Positions 15,455 through 24,207 of a stretch of 64,000 nt of DNA are shown in pieces; the first letter of the stretch is position 1, and the number at the start of each line of letters is the position of its first letter. The DNA is from UBA6168 sp964508135 (GTDB lineage Bacteria > Bacteroidota > Bacteroidia > Chitinophagales > Saprospiraceae): NCBI GenBank assembly GCA_964508135.1, contig CAZDSU010000028.1, positions 1-64,000 on the forward strand, written 5' to 3'. A program made the translations under genes and the position numbers. Under the pieces are notes generated by a model, which saw only the letters and a program-made list of their open reading frames with translations, was not told the DNA's origin and did no database searches.

Positions 15455-16477
15455 ATGCACGCTGACTGCCAACTGCCAACTGCCAAACTGCCAACTTTGA
15501 CCTTCCTGTCCGGCCAGCAAGGCGCATCCATCAACAGCATAGGCCAGTTTTACCACCCCGACTTCCCGTTCGAGCTGCGCTGGGCGGACGTGCTGAAATG
15601 GAAAACATCGCCAAACCCGTACAGCGAACAAAAAAAACGAGACACTTGGCGGCCCACCGTCGTCAAGGACGACAGCTTTCTCGGCCACAGCCACGACGTG
15701 AAGGTTTGGCTCGGCCACGCTTCATTTTTCTTTCGGTTGAATGGGCTGAACATCCTCGTTGACCCCATTTTCGGCAAGCTGACGCCGTTCACGCCCCGGC
15801 ACTCGGAGCTGCCCGTGCGCCCCGACCAGTTCCGCAAGCTCGACCTCATCCTCGTCACCCATGACCACCGTGACCACTGCGACGAGGCCAGCCTTCGGTT
15901 GTTGCTCCGCAATAATCCACGGGCGCAGGTCGTCACCGGATTGGGCATGGCAAAGGTCATCCAACCGTGGGCTTCTGGGCAAAAAATCGTGGAGATGGAT
16001 TGGCATCAACAGTTTGACAATCAATCACTTGGCCTCCGCATAACCTACCTCCCCACCCGCCACTGGTGCCGCCGCTGGCTCACGGACATGAACGTCCGGC
16101 TCTGGGGTGCCTTCGTGTTCGAAACGCCAGACACGACGATTTACTTCGGCGGCGACTCGGGCTACGGGCCGCATTTTCAGCACACGGCAGCGCTTTTTCC
16201 CCGCATTGATTTTGCATTCCTTGGCATCGGGGCTTTCGCTCCGGTCTGGTTCATGAAGTCGAACCACATGAGCCCCGCCGACGCCTGGCAGGCGTTCAGC
16301 GACCTCGGTGCCCGCAAGCTAGTGCCCATGCACTACGGTACTTTCGACCTGTCAGACGAGCCGATTGGCGAGCCGGAACGACTACTGCGGGAAATCGCAG
16401 CGGACAGCAATCTGGTTGATTTTTTGACCATTGGCGAATCAAAACCCTTGCGTACCTTGGCGAGCATCTATAGTTGA
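15455..16477 (+). CDS. Metallo-beta-lactamase-fold hydrolase, UlaG/NAPE-PLD-like
   Basis: A 340-aa protein with the zinc motif THDHRDHCD (about residue 130) and later metal ligands in GGDSGYGPHF and MHYGTF. The shape matches the MBL subgroup that includes UlaG and NAPE-PLD-like lipid hydrolases; the substrate is unknown. The start is uncertain: from the ATG at 15455 the first 14 residues (HADCQLPTAKLPT) are encoded by the ACTGCCA word array, so the ancestral start may have been lost or replaced. A GC hairpin at 16508-16527 follows the gene. Confidence 0.85.
   Translation: MHADCQLPTAKLPTLTFLSGQQGASINSIGQFYHPDFPFELRWADVLKWKTSPNPYSEQKKRDTWRPTVVKDDSFLGHSHDVKVWLGHASFFFRLNGLNILVDPIFGKLTPFTPRHSELPVRPDQFRKLDLILVTHDHRDHCDEASLRLLLRNNPRAQVVTGLGMAKVIQPWASGQKIVEMDWHQQFDNQSLGLRITYLPTRHWCRRWLTDMNVRLWGAFVFETPDTTIYFGGDSGYGPHFQHTAALFPRIDFAFLGIGAFAPVWFMKSNHMSPADAWQAFSDLGARKLVPMHYGTFDLSDEPIGEPERLLREIAADSNLVDFLTIGESKPLRTLASIYS
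15464..15498. repeat. Word array (ACTGCCA) at the start of the MBL gene
   Basis: Four near-exact tandem ACTGCCA words; they encode the QLPTAKLPT segment of the neighbouring protein. The same word occurs at 34470-34498 and 56250-56312. Confidence 0.7.
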
Positions 16478-16574
16478 TTGACCAACTGCTTGCGGTTTTG
16501 AATTTCACAAGGGGGCAAGCCCCCTTGACAAGTTCACCAACCACTTATTCAAAGCACTATAAACGATACTTGCC

Positions 16575-17066
16575 ATGAGTTTCACCGTAAAAAATCTGCT
16601 GCTCGCAGGTGCTTTCCTTGTCTTTTTCCTGTTCATTTCTGACAAAATGCGCACCGGCCTGACCTTCGGAGAGGTGGTCGGTTTCGAGCTGATGTTTACC
16701 CAAAACAAGGCGGAAACAACCATGAAGGAATGGCAAATTGAGACTGTCCCAAGTGGCAAAACGAAGGTGGCCGCCCTACTCGAAAATACCAGATTCGACT
16801 TCTTCTACATCATCGGGTACGTGTTCTTCGGCGTGTTTTTGGCGAGGGTAGCTGCCGGGGAAGGCCGCATTGGAACAGCCAACACCATCACATGGCTGCT
16901 GGTCGTCGCTGGCCTATGCGACATGGTAGAGAACCTGCAAATCCTGCAAATCTTGAAGGGGAATTTCGGCCTTCGGCCAATGGTCATGTCGGTTTGCGCA
17001 GCGGTGAAGTTTTTGCTGCTGGTAGTTTCGTTGGGATGGGCGGTGGTGTTGTTTGCGAAGCGATAA
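16575..17066 (+). CDS. Membrane protein of unknown function
   Basis: A 163-aa protein with four predicted membrane helices (about 7-25, 74-92, 103-120 and 137-158). A soluble loop of about 45 residues lies between the first two. No family is recognised. It ends 4 bp before the long inverted repeat at 17071-17146 and converges on the ABC ATPase gene. Confidence 0.65.
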   Translation: MSFTVKNLLLAGAFLVFFLFISDKMRTGLTFGEVVGFELMFTQNKAETTMKEWQIETVPSGKTKVAALLENTRFDFFYIIGYVFFGVFLARVAAGEGRIGTANTITWLLVVAGLCDMVENLQILQILKGNFGLRPMVMSVCAAVKFLLLVVSLGWAVVLFAKR

Positions 17067-17070
17067 GCTT

Positions 17071-17146
17071 TGTAGCCGCCAAACTTGTTTGGCTGGCTGA
17101 AGAATCTCATCCAATTTCAGCCATCCAAACAAGTTTGGCGGCTACA
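17071..17146. terminator. Long inverted repeat between convergent genes
   Basis: The arms 17071-17100 and 17117-17146 match at 29 of 30 positions with a 16-nt loop. It starts 4 bp after the membrane-protein stop and ends 1 bp before the ABC gene end. Position and strength suggest a bidirectional terminator, but it lacks a classic T-tract and could also be a small mobile hairpin. Confidence 0.7.
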
Positions 17147-17147
17147 T

Positions 17148-17765
17148 TCATTTATACTTCATAATATCAATCACTTCGCCACAAAACCCGTAATCCACCG
17201 CCACGTTTGACGCCACCACCACCGTCCGTTTGCCGAGGAAGCGCTCGGTGAGGGCCAGGTACCAGTCCACGCCCTGGGCGTCGAGGTTGGTCGTTGGCTC
17301 GTCAAGGAGGAGGAGCGAGGAGGCAGAGCAACAGGCCAGCGCCAGCTTCAGACGCTGTTTCATGCCCGAAGAAAAATGGCGCACCTGCTTGTCCCTCGCC
17401 TTTGGGAAAGCCAGCAAGTCAATCACATCGGCATTGCCGAGGCCGGGCAGCAGCGGCTTGAATTTTTGGTGAAAATCAAGCGCTTCCACCAGCGTAAATT
17501 CCTCAATCAATTCGATGTACGGGGCGGCGTAGCTCACGTGGCGGTAAACGTCGTCCGGGGCACATTTTTTGCCTTCGGCAACGAACGAAACCTGCCCCTT
17601 CGTCGGCGAGAGGTGGCCGCTCAACAGCTTCATCAAAGTGCTCTTGCCGCTGCCGTTGGGCCCAGTGACGGCATACCGCCCACCCGTAACCAACTGATAA
17701 TCAATGTCCTTGAATATCCATTCGTAGCGGTAGCGCTTGGAGACTTGTTGGAGTGTGATTTGCAT
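17148..17765 (-). CDS. ABC transporter ATP-binding protein
   Basis: A 205-aa ATPase with Walker A GPNGSGKST, signature HFSSGMKQRLKLALA and Walker B LLLLDEPTTNLD. The short length and the SSGMKQR signature are like CcmA/ABC-2-type exporters. No permease gene is adjacent; downstream is a convergent gene and upstream is mnmG, so its membrane partner must be elsewhere. Confidence 0.9.
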   Translation of the reverse strand: MQITLQQVSKRYRYEWIFKDIDYQLVTGGRYAVTGPNGSGKSTLMKLLSGHLSPTKGQVSFVAEGKKCAPDDVYRHVSYAAPYIELIEEFTLVEALDFHQKFKPLLPGLGNADVIDLLAFPKARDKQVRHFSSGMKQRLKLALACCSASSLLLLDEPTTNLDAQGVDWYLALTERFLGKRTVVVASNVAVDYGFCGEVIDIMKYK

Positions 17766-17805
17766 TTTTGAATATAAAAAGCAAAAATTAGGTACACCTG
17801 AAAAT

Positions 17806-17850
17806 CTGAGTCAGCATCCCAATCCGAAATCCGAAATCGTTATTCCGCAA
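17806..17850. repeat. Word array (AATCCGAA) between ABC ATPase and mnmG
   Basis: CCCAATCCGAAATCCGAAATC tandem words with decayed copies either side. The same word occurs inside the YdbT-like gene at 56166-56206. Confidence 0.55.
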
Positions 17851-17855
17851 TCGCC

Positions 17856-19751
17856 TCACCGCCCCATGTGTACCAGCAGCACCGACACGTCTGCCGGGGT
17901 GACGCCGCTGATGCGGCTGGCTTGCCCGATGGTGCGGGGGCGCACCTTGCTCAATTTCTCACGGGCCTCTTTGGAGATGGACGTAAGTGTTTGAAAATCA
18001 AAGTTTTCGAAGATTTTAAGTTCTTCTAACCGGAGCATCTTGTCGGCCATTTCCTGTTCTTTTTTGATGTAGCCGTCGTACTTCATGCGGGTTTCGGCTT
18101 CGCCGAGATAGTCCGGGTCGTACTGATTCAGGAAGCTGTCGAGTTCGGGCAGCACGGGGCGCAGGGTGGCCAAGTCCACGTTGGGGCGCAGCAAGATGCC
18201 GTGCAGCTTCACTTGCTGCCGGATGGGCGACGAGCCGATGCTTTCGAGGAAGCCGTTGACGGCGTCGGGCGTCACGCTGGTTTCCCGGAAGAATTTTTCG
18301 ATTTCCAAGGTGGCCGCCCTTTTGTCATTCACTTTTTGCATTCGCTCCGCAATGCTTGGGGCGCTGACAATGGCCACATGTCCGGCTTCGCCCGCTAATT
18401 TTTCCATCAACGGTGTGAGCCGCAAATCGGCATTGTCCTGCCGAAGCAAAATGCGGAACTCCGCCCGGCTGGTGAACATCCGGTACGGCTCCTCGGTGCC
18501 CTTGTTCACGAGGTCGTCAATCAGAACGCCGATGTAGGCTTCGCTGCGTTTCAGGATAAAAGGCTCCACATCACGCACCGCCAAATGGGCGTTGATTCCT
18601 GCCATAAGTCCCTGACAACCAGCTTCTTCGTAGCCCGTGGTGCCGTTGATTTGCCCTGCGAAAAACAGGTTTTTTACCAAATGCGTTTCCAGCGACAGCT
18701 TCAATTGGTTGGGCGGGAAATAGTCGTACTCGATGGCATAACCGGGACGGAACATCTTCACGTTCTCAAAGCCCTCGATTTTGCGGAGCGCCTTGAACTG
18801 CACGTCCTCCGGCAGCGAGGAGGAGAAGCCATTGACGTAAATCTCGCAGGTATCCCAGCCCTCCGGCTCCACGAAAAGCTGGTGTCGTTCCTTGTCGGCA
18901 AAGCGGTTGATTTTGTCCTCGATGCTGGGGCAGTAGCGAGGCCCAAGGCCCTGGATGCGCCCTTGGAACATCGGCGATTTCTCGAAGCCCTCTTTCAAAA
19001 CATCGTGGACCGCTTGGCTGGTGTAGGTGATGTGGCAAGGCAGTTGCCGCTCCAGCCGGGGCGTGTCCGAGTAGCTGAACTTGCCAGGCGGGTCGTCGCC
19101 CAATTGGATTTCCATTTTGGAATAATCCAGCGAACGCCCGTCGAGGCGGGGCGGTGTGCCCGTCTTCATGCGGCCAGCCTCGAAGCCCAATTGGAGGAGC
19201 TGCTCGGTGATGCCCGTGGCGGCCTTTTCACCCGCCCGGCCGCCGCCGAACTGCTTCTCGCCGATATGGATGATGCCGTTCAGAAAGGTGCCATTGGTGA
19301 GCACAACTGCTTGACTTTCAATCTTTAAGCCCATGCCCGTGACCACGCCTCCGACCACGCCGTTTTTTACCAAAAGCCCAGCCACCATGTCCTGCCAGAA
19401 GTCCACGTTGGGGTGTGCTTCGAGCATTTGCCGCCACTTGGCGGCGAACATCATGCGGTCACTCTGCGCACGTGGGCTCCACATGGCTGGGCCTTTGGAG
19501 AGGTTGAGCATCCGGAACTGCACGGCGGTATGGTCGGTCACGATGCCAGAGTAGCCGCCGAGTGCGTCAATTTCCCGCACGATTTGGCCCTTGGCCACGC
19601 CGCCCATCGCCGGGTTGCAGGACATCTGGGCGATGGTCTGCATGTTCATCGTGACGAGCAGCACCTTGGAGCCTAGGTTGGCTGCGCCGATGGCCGCTTC
19701 GCAACCCGCATGGCCTGCGCCTACTACTATGACGTCGTATTTTGGAAACAC
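17856..19751 (-). CDS. mnmG: tRNA uridine-5-carboxymethylaminomethyl synthesis enzyme MnmG (GidA)
   Basis: A 631-aa FAD protein, full length for the family. The dinucleotide motif VVGAGHAGCEAA lies near the N-terminus. Family motifs MSCNPAMGGVAKGQIVREID, LTNGTFLNG, GRMKTGTPPRLDGRSLDYS and GYEEAGCQGLMAGINAHL are all present, and the helical C-terminal domain ends in ISGVTPADVSVLLVHMGR. With MnmE it makes the cmnm5/mnm5 modification at U34 of tRNA. mnmE is not in the window. Confidence 0.97.
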   Translation of the reverse strand: MFPKYDVIVVGAGHAGCEAAIGAANLGSKVLLVTMNMQTIAQMSCNPAMGGVAKGQIVREIDALGGYSGIVTDHTAVQFRMLNLSKGPAMWSPRAQSDRMMFAAKWRQMLEAHPNVDFWQDMVAGLLVKNGVVGGVVTGMGLKIESQAVVLTNGTFLNGIIHIGEKQFGGGRAGEKAATGITEQLLQLGFEAGRMKTGTPPRLDGRSLDYSKMEIQLGDDPPGKFSYSDTPRLERQLPCHITYTSQAVHDVLKEGFEKSPMFQGRIQGLGPRYCPSIEDKINRFADKERHQLFVEPEGWDTCEIYVNGFSSSLPEDVQFKALRKIEGFENVKMFRPGYAIEYDYFPPNQLKLSLETHLVKNLFFAGQINGTTGYEEAGCQGLMAGINAHLAVRDVEPFILKRSEAYIGVLIDDLVNKGTEEPYRMFTSRAEFRILLRQDNADLRLTPLMEKLAGEAGHVAIVSAPSIAERMQKVNDKRAATLEIEKFFRETSVTPDAVNGFLESIGSSPIRQQVKLHGILLRPNVDLATLRPVLPELDSFLNQYDPDYLGEAETRMKYDGYIKKEQEMADKMLRLEELKIFENFDFQTLTSISKEAREKLSKVRPRTIGQASRISGVTPADVSVLLVHMGR

Positions 19752-19756
19752 TTTTT

Positions 19757-19792
19757 AAATGATAAATGATGAATGGTACAATGATGAATGGG
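19757..19792. repeat. Word array (AATGATGAATGG) upstream of mnmG
   Basis: Repeats of AATGATAAATGATGAATGG directly before the mnmG start codon on the minus strand. Confidence 0.55.
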
Positions 19793-19827
19793 GCTTCAAT
19801 ATTGGGGTTTTGGGTTGCAAAGGTACA

Positions 19828-19874
19828 AAAATGAAAATCCCCGCCTTGATGGGCAAGGTGAGGATTTTCATTTT
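19828..19874 (-). terminator. Terminator of cassette copy 2
   Basis: On the minus strand GAAAATCCTCACCTTG pairs with CAAGGCGGGGATTTTC around CCCAT, followed by ATTTTT. It lies just after the small partner gene and before mnmG. Confidence 0.75.
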
Positions 19875-19887
19875 GACAAAACCATGT

Positions 19888-20160
19888 TCAGGCGGCGATG
19901 GCAGCGGCTTGCTTCTCCTCCAAGGCCATCCAATGGCGGATGATGTGCTGGGTGAATTCGAGGAGGTATAACGGGGGCATTTTCGGATTGACCGTAGCGA
20001 CCAACGCTAAAACTGCTTGTTGCAGGTCACTATCAGGGTGTTTTTCACGAAACTCAGTTATCCCGAGCAAGGCTGCTGTCCGTAGCCCGTTTCGATATTT
20101 TTCTGGAAATAGAATCCCGTTCTCTTTTGCCAGCTTTGCAGCCTTTTGTTCTTCCGTCAT
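19888..20160 (-). CDS. Small partner protein of two-gene cassette copy 2
   Basis: A 90-aa helical protein beginning MTEEQKAAKLAKENG. RTAALLGITEFREKHPDSDL and the LLEFTQHIIRHW segment align with the cassette-1 partner. It begins 11 bp after the end of the DUF6934-like gene and is followed by its own terminator, so the pair forms a self-contained two-gene unit. Function unknown. Confidence 0.7.
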   Translation of the reverse strand: MTEEQKAAKLAKENGILFPEKYRNGLRTAALLGITEFREKHPDSDLQQAVLALVATVNPKMPPLYLLEFTQHIIRHWMALEEKQAAAIAA

Positions 20161-20171
20161 TTGATAAGCAA

Positions 20172-20633
20172 TTATTTTTCAAAATTAGGCTTTTTCCGTT
20201 GAATGATAAAGGCATCATAGTTTTTTGTGGGATGGTAAGGGAGAATTTCTGACGTATATTTTAAGACACCAAATACTTCGAACACCAACTCAATCTCATC
20301 GAATTTCCGCTGGAATACCCGGTTATAAAGTGATTTGCGTTTGCCGTCCACTGGGTCTATAATCACTTGGGCATTTGGGTGTTTTTCAAAAAAATCATGC
20401 GCAATATTTGCCAAAGTTTGAAGCACCTTCCTCATATCGCCATTATCGGAGATAATTGAATCATCAAATTCTTCACTGCCTTTCAAATCTCCGAATGCAA
20501 GGTTCCAAGCCTCTCCAAAAGCTGGGCTGAAGGATACGATTTTAGCAATTTCTCCCTTCGGCCCAATGCTCACGAACTCATATCGGATTCGCTCGTCGTT
20601 TGTGGTAAAGGAGTAGGCGTTTCGTTTCCTCAT
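20172..20633 (-). CDS. Conserved protein of two-gene cassette copy 2, DUF6934-like
   Basis: A 153-aa homologue of the protein at 9059-9496, in the same order relative to its small partner. Shared blocks include WNLAFGD, EFDDSIIS, QTLANI, PVDGKRKSLYNRVFQ and KNYDAF. The N-terminus RKRNAYSFTTNDERIRYEFV is also alignable. Two copies in one 64-kb window, each with a partner and in unrelated contexts, suggest a portable unit. No catalytic motif recognised. Confidence 0.75.
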   Translation of the reverse strand: MRKRNAYSFTTNDERIRYEFVSIGPKGEIAKIVSFSPAFGEAWNLAFGDLKGSEEFDDSIISDNGDMRKVLQTLANIAHDFFEKHPNAQVIIDPVDGKRKSLYNRVFQRKFDEIELVFEVFGVLKYTSEILPYHPTKNYDAFIIQRKKPNFEK

Positions 20634-20673
20634 CGTTTGCTGTACTTTTTAGGTGCCTTAACGTCATATTGTG

Positions 20674-21903
20674 CTAATCCTCCAAGCCATAAACAAACAA
20701 CCCGCTCCGCAATTTCGGCTCAAACCAGGTCACCTTTGGCGGCATGATGAGGTCGTTGTCGGCGATGCTGATCAATTGCGCCATACTGACGGGGTAGAGC
20801 GCAAAGGCGATGGCCATTTCACCGCCGTCCACCCGGCGCTCCAGTTCGCCGAGGCCCCGGATGCCACCCACGAAGTCGATCCGCTTGTCGGTGCGGAGGT
20901 CGCCGATGCCGAGCAACGGAGCCAGCACCTGGCTGGTCAGGATGGTCACATCAAGCTCGCCGATGGGGCTATCGTCGTAGGTGCCGGGCTTTGCTGTCAG
21001 CTTGTACCACTGTCCGTCAAGGTACATCCCAAAGGTGTGCAACGACTCGGGGCGGTATTGCGAAGCCCGTTTTTCCAATTCAAAGCTGCTTGCCAATTTT
21101 TCCAATAACTTATTGGCTGTCAGGCCGTTGAGGTCTTTCACCACCCGGTTGTAGTCTTGTATGGCCAGTTGATTATCTGGGAAAAGCACTGCCATGAAAT
21201 AGTTGGCCGCACCAGGATGTCCGTTGCTCAGTTCCCGACCCACCAGTGCCCCGGCAGAAGTGCGGTGGTGGCCATCGGCGATGTAGATTTTGGGCACATC
21301 CGATGCGAAAAGCTGCTGGATGCGGGCGTTCAACGAAGCCTCAGTGATGGGCCAAAACTTGTGGCGGATACCATCGTCGGAAGTGAAATCATACTCCGGC
21401 GCATGGGCCTTCACGGCTTCCACTTCCCGGTCAATGGCCTCCACGTGCGGGTAAGAGAACAGCACAGCCTCATAGTTCAGGCGACTGGCACGGATATGGT
21501 TTTTCCGATCCTCCTCCTTGTCGGGGCGGGTGAGTTCGTGCTTCTTGATGATGTTGTTGAAATAGTCCTCGATGGCGCAGCAGCCCACGAGGCCAGTCTG
21601 CTCGTGGCCGTTCATGTTGAGCAAATAGACATAAAATTGCGGCGCCGGGTCTTGCAAAATTATGCCGTCCTTCACCAGGCGGTCGAAGTTCTCCTTGCCC
21701 TTCCGGTAAATTTCGGGGGCATAGTGGTCGTGGCTCTCCGGGAAGTCAATTTCGGGCTTTATGACGTGGTAAAACGACAAGGGGTTTCCCACGCATTCTT
21801 CCAGTGCTTCTTCCCGGTTCAGCACGTCGTAGGGTCGGCTGGCTACGGCTTTGACGTTGTCCTTGGTTGGGCGGTAGGCTTTAAACGGAATAAAGGTGCT
21901 CAT
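20674..21903 (-). CDS. DUF1015 family protein
   Basis: A 409-aa protein starting at the ATG at 21903 (MSTFIPFKAYRPT). The upstream in-frame extension has no family similarity and is rejected. Typical DUF1015 blocks seen are VASRPYDVLNREEA, NPLSFYHVIKPEIDFP, the IYIADGHHRTSAGALVGREL motif and FVGGIRGLGELERRV. The DGHHR motif suggests a catalytic site, but no function is established. In many genomes DUF1015 lies near serine-pathway genes; here serC is in the same window but 18 kb away. Confidence 0.92.
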   Translation of the reverse strand: MSTFIPFKAYRPTKDNVKAVASRPYDVLNREEALEECVGNPLSFYHVIKPEIDFPESHDHYAPEIYRKGKENFDRLVKDGIILQDPAPQFYVYLLNMNGHEQTGLVGCCAIEDYFNNIIKKHELTRPDKEEDRKNHIRASRLNYEAVLFSYPHVEAIDREVEAVKAHAPEYDFTSDDGIRHKFWPITEASLNARIQQLFASDVPKIYIADGHHRTSAGALVGRELSNGHPGAANYFMAVLFPDNQLAIQDYNRVVKDLNGLTANKLLEKLASSFELEKRASQYRPESLHTFGMYLDGQWYKLTAKPGTYDDSPIGELDVTILTSQVLAPLLGIGDLRTDKRIDFVGGIRGLGELERRVDGGEMAIAFALYPVSMAQLISIADNDLIMPPKVTWFEPKLRSGLFVYGLED

Positions 21904-22024
21904 TGGATGGCAGTTTTGTTTTACAAAATGAGCGGCAAAGCTAATGCCTTGCGGGAAATAGCGGTGTACTGCCTTTCGATGATTTTTATTTCTTGATTGG
22001 CCAACTGCTGGCATCCAAAAACAA

Positions 22025-22058
22025 GGGCAGCCCCAGCAAGAATTGCCAGAAGCTGCCC
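22025..22058 (-). terminator. Probable terminator of the DUF6089 gene
   Basis: GGGCAGC and GCTGCCC pair around a 20-nt loop; on the minus strand the stem is followed by TTGTTTTTG. It lies 27 bp past the DUF6089 stop. Confidence 0.5.
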
Positions 22059-22084
22059 AGTAGTTCAAGGCATTAAATTGTTAA

Positions 22085-22873
22085 TCAGCGGCTAAGGTTG
22101 ACACCGATGGTCATCCCAAACAGTGCGTACCAGTCCATTTTGTCGGGATTGCCACGTTGGGTGCCGGGCTTCGGGTACAGTGGCGCATCGGACAAGTTGC
22201 CCTCGATGCCCCGGTAGCTGAGTTGCGCAGCCAGGCTGTTATTCTCACCTAGCAGTCTGATGTCGCTGCGATAGGTGTTGCTCACGTCGTCGAGGTAGTC
22301 GGTAAAGGTTTTCCGAAGTCCAAGCTCAAAGCCGAGGCTCCCCCGGTTGCGGAGGTTTAGTTTTATACCAGCGCCAAATGGGATGGCAAACTGGAAGAGG
22401 CTGTACTCCACGCCCTCGGTTTTGTAGTGGTGCAGGTTGTACACATTGCCGCCCATCTCCGCTCGCGGGTTAAAATAAAACGCCGCAATGCCCGTGAAAA
22501 AATAGGGCATGAACTGGTTGTCGCCAGTTTTCAGGCTAATGGGCACCCACTCCACCTGTGCCCCAAGCTCGTAGAGGTCGGAGCGGAAGCTCAGGTTTCG
22601 TTTCCAGAGGCCACCCTCCATGGTGTTGTTGGCGTCGTTGCCGGAGAGCACGAGCCTTGCAATCTGCATTTTCAGTCCGAACTGGCGGTTGAGGTTTTTT
22701 CGGACAAAAATCCCATTTGCCATGTTGCACTCCAGCGGTTCGATGTCACGTTCGGTGAGGTCGCCGCTGTAGTTGGAGCAGCCGAAAATAATCCCGACTT
22801 CATCGAACTGGGCACGGCTGGCGATAGGCAAAATCAACAGACAGAAAACGATTGGTAATAATCCCTTTTTCAT
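22085..22873 (-). CDS. DUF6089 family outer-membrane protein
   Basis: A 262-aa protein with a signal peptide (about 1-21, ending SRAQ). The mature start FDEVGIIFGCSNYSGDLTE matches the DUF6089 family of Bacteroidota outer-membrane barrels, and the C-terminus ends in a barrel strand (YALFGMTIGVNLSR). The function is unknown; such barrels are often annotated as structural envelope proteins. Separate transcription unit from DUF1015. Confidence 0.88.
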   Translation of the reverse strand: MKKGLLPIVFCLLILPIASRAQFDEVGIIFGCSNYSGDLTERDIEPLECNMANGIFVRKNLNRQFGLKMQIARLVLSGNDANNTMEGGLWKRNLSFRSDLYELGAQVEWVPISLKTGDNQFMPYFFTGIAAFYFNPRAEMGGNVYNLHHYKTEGVEYSLFQFAIPFGAGIKLNLRNRGSLGFELGLRKTFTDYLDDVSNTYRSDIRLLGENNSLAAQLSYRGIEGNLSDAPLYPKPGTQRGNPDKMDWYALFGMTIGVNLSR

Positions 22874-23263
22874 GGTACGTGCAGTTTTTGGTCATTGGCA
22901 GCAAAAACCAACCGCCTCATTTGCCGAGTGCCGAGAGGCCAAACAAAGTAGCTCCTTTTTGCTGCGCAAATAAGTTTGAAAAAATAGTCTATGCTCGAAG
23001 GGACAGCAATAATTCAGGGATGGGAAAAATGTCGAAAATAATCGTTTTTAGATTGGACAGGAATACAAATAGGGATAGATGATTTTGCCTTCACTTTAGT
23101 TTCGAGTGCAAAATATGTTCGGCGGGTTGTATCGCAAAACTATGCAACAGGTTTTATAATCAAAGCTATCGGTAAAGATTTTTTTGCCCAATGGGAATTT
23201 TGCACCACCCAAGCTTGGCACTGGCTTGCTTTCAGCCTTAAAAAAACATCTCTGAAGCAACCA
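22874..23263. other. Intergenic region without a recognisable gene
   Basis: 390 bp upstream of the DUF6089 gene and downstream of the transglycosylase gene. I see no credible ORF, RNA gene or repeat array; it should contain the DUF6089 promoter on the minus strand. Confidence 0.5.
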
Positions 23264-24055
23264 TCACGGTCTCACTGCTGGCCGGTGTACTGCGTCCAAA
23301 TATAATGTCCAAGCTTCCTTTGGCAAGGTGAGGAATATTCCTTTTTGATGGGCTGGCTGGTTGTCACAGATGTAGCCGGGATTCAATCGGCGCAATGTGG
23401 ACAGGTCAACGCCTGTGATTTCCGAGATTTTTTTGATAGAAATGGCTTCGTACACCCTGGCCGAAATGGCGTTGTACAGCAGTAGGTCTGGAAGTGCTGG
23501 CGCAATACCGTGGCACTGAAAATAGGTGGCGAGGTAGGTAGCGGCGAGGTAGCGGGCGAGGTAAAGTTGTGTTTCCTTTGGCAAGTATTGCTTGACGCTA
23601 GCGTAGTCCTGGCTTCCAGCCTGTTGCATGGCCCGGTTCAAACGGCCAGGGCCACAATTGTAGGCTACCAGTGCCAGTTCCCAATTTCCGAATCGTTTGT
23701 GGAGGCGCTTCAGGTACTTGACCGCTGCCTCGGTGGAGCGGTTCGGGTCTTTACGCTCGTCGAGCTTGCCGTCCACGACCAGCCCAAGCGCACGGCCTGT
23801 GGCGGGAACGAGTTGCCAGAGTCCATCCGCCCCCTTTGTCGAAACGGCCTGGGGCAGCATCTCGGATTCCACCATCGGCAGGTACTTCAACTGCCGTGGC
23901 AGGCCATTCCTGTCGAGGTAGTGCTCTATCATGGGCAGGTAAATCATGCCCCGACCCAAAATAGCCTCTGTGTCCCGGATACCGTAGGTTAGGTAACGGT
24001 TCAGGTAAGCCTTCACGTTTGCATCGAAAACAGCCGCCACAGGACTGCACATCAT
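23264..24055 (-). CDS. Lytic transglycosylase (SLT) domain protein, probably frameshifted
   Basis: A 263-aa frame carrying a lytic transglycosylase domain: catalytic Glu in YLPMVESEMLPQAVS, then GLWQLVPATGRALGL, a KYLKRLHKRFGNWELALVAYNCGPGRL block, and a short LysM-like tail (ISEITGVDLSTLRRLNPGYI). It should cut peptidoglycan glycan strands in the periplasm. As written it lacks a signal peptide; one is present just upstream in another frame (24052-24207). A single missing base in a T run at about 24071-24073 would account for the split. Confidence 0.85.
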   Translation of the reverse strand: MMCSPVAAVFDANVKAYLNRYLTYGIRDTEAILGRGMIYLPMIEHYLDRNGLPRQLKYLPMVESEMLPQAVSTKGADGLWQLVPATGRALGLVVDGKLDERKDPNRSTEAAVKYLKRLHKRFGNWELALVAYNCGPGRLNRAMQQAGSQDYASVKQYLPKETQLYLARYLAATYLATYFQCHGIAPALPDLLLYNAISARVYEAISIKKISEITGVDLSTLRRLNPGYICDNQPAHQKGIFLTLPKEAWTLYLDAVHRPAVRP

Positions 24056-24207
24056 CTGAATCCGAGTTTCAAATCGGACTCATCAGGCAGGTAGTCTGCC
24101 CCAACCGGCAACAAGTAATCGCCAGGGGCAAAATTCAAATCTTCGGCAGCCTGCGCCTGCAAAATAGCAAGCCAGGCTGCCGCCAATGTACATGGGATAC
24201 GTCTCAT
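24052..24207 (-). pseudogene. Displaced signal-peptide leader of the transglycosylase
   Basis: A 51-codon frame MRRIPCTLAAAWLAILQAQA followed by EDLNFAPGDYLLPVGADYLP and DESD, then a stop overlapping the SLT frame start. With one extra T at about 24071-24073 the reading would continue DESDFETRIQMMCSPVAAVF, joining the leader to the enzyme. Either a real frameshift mutation or a homopolymer sequencing error. Confidence 0.7.
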
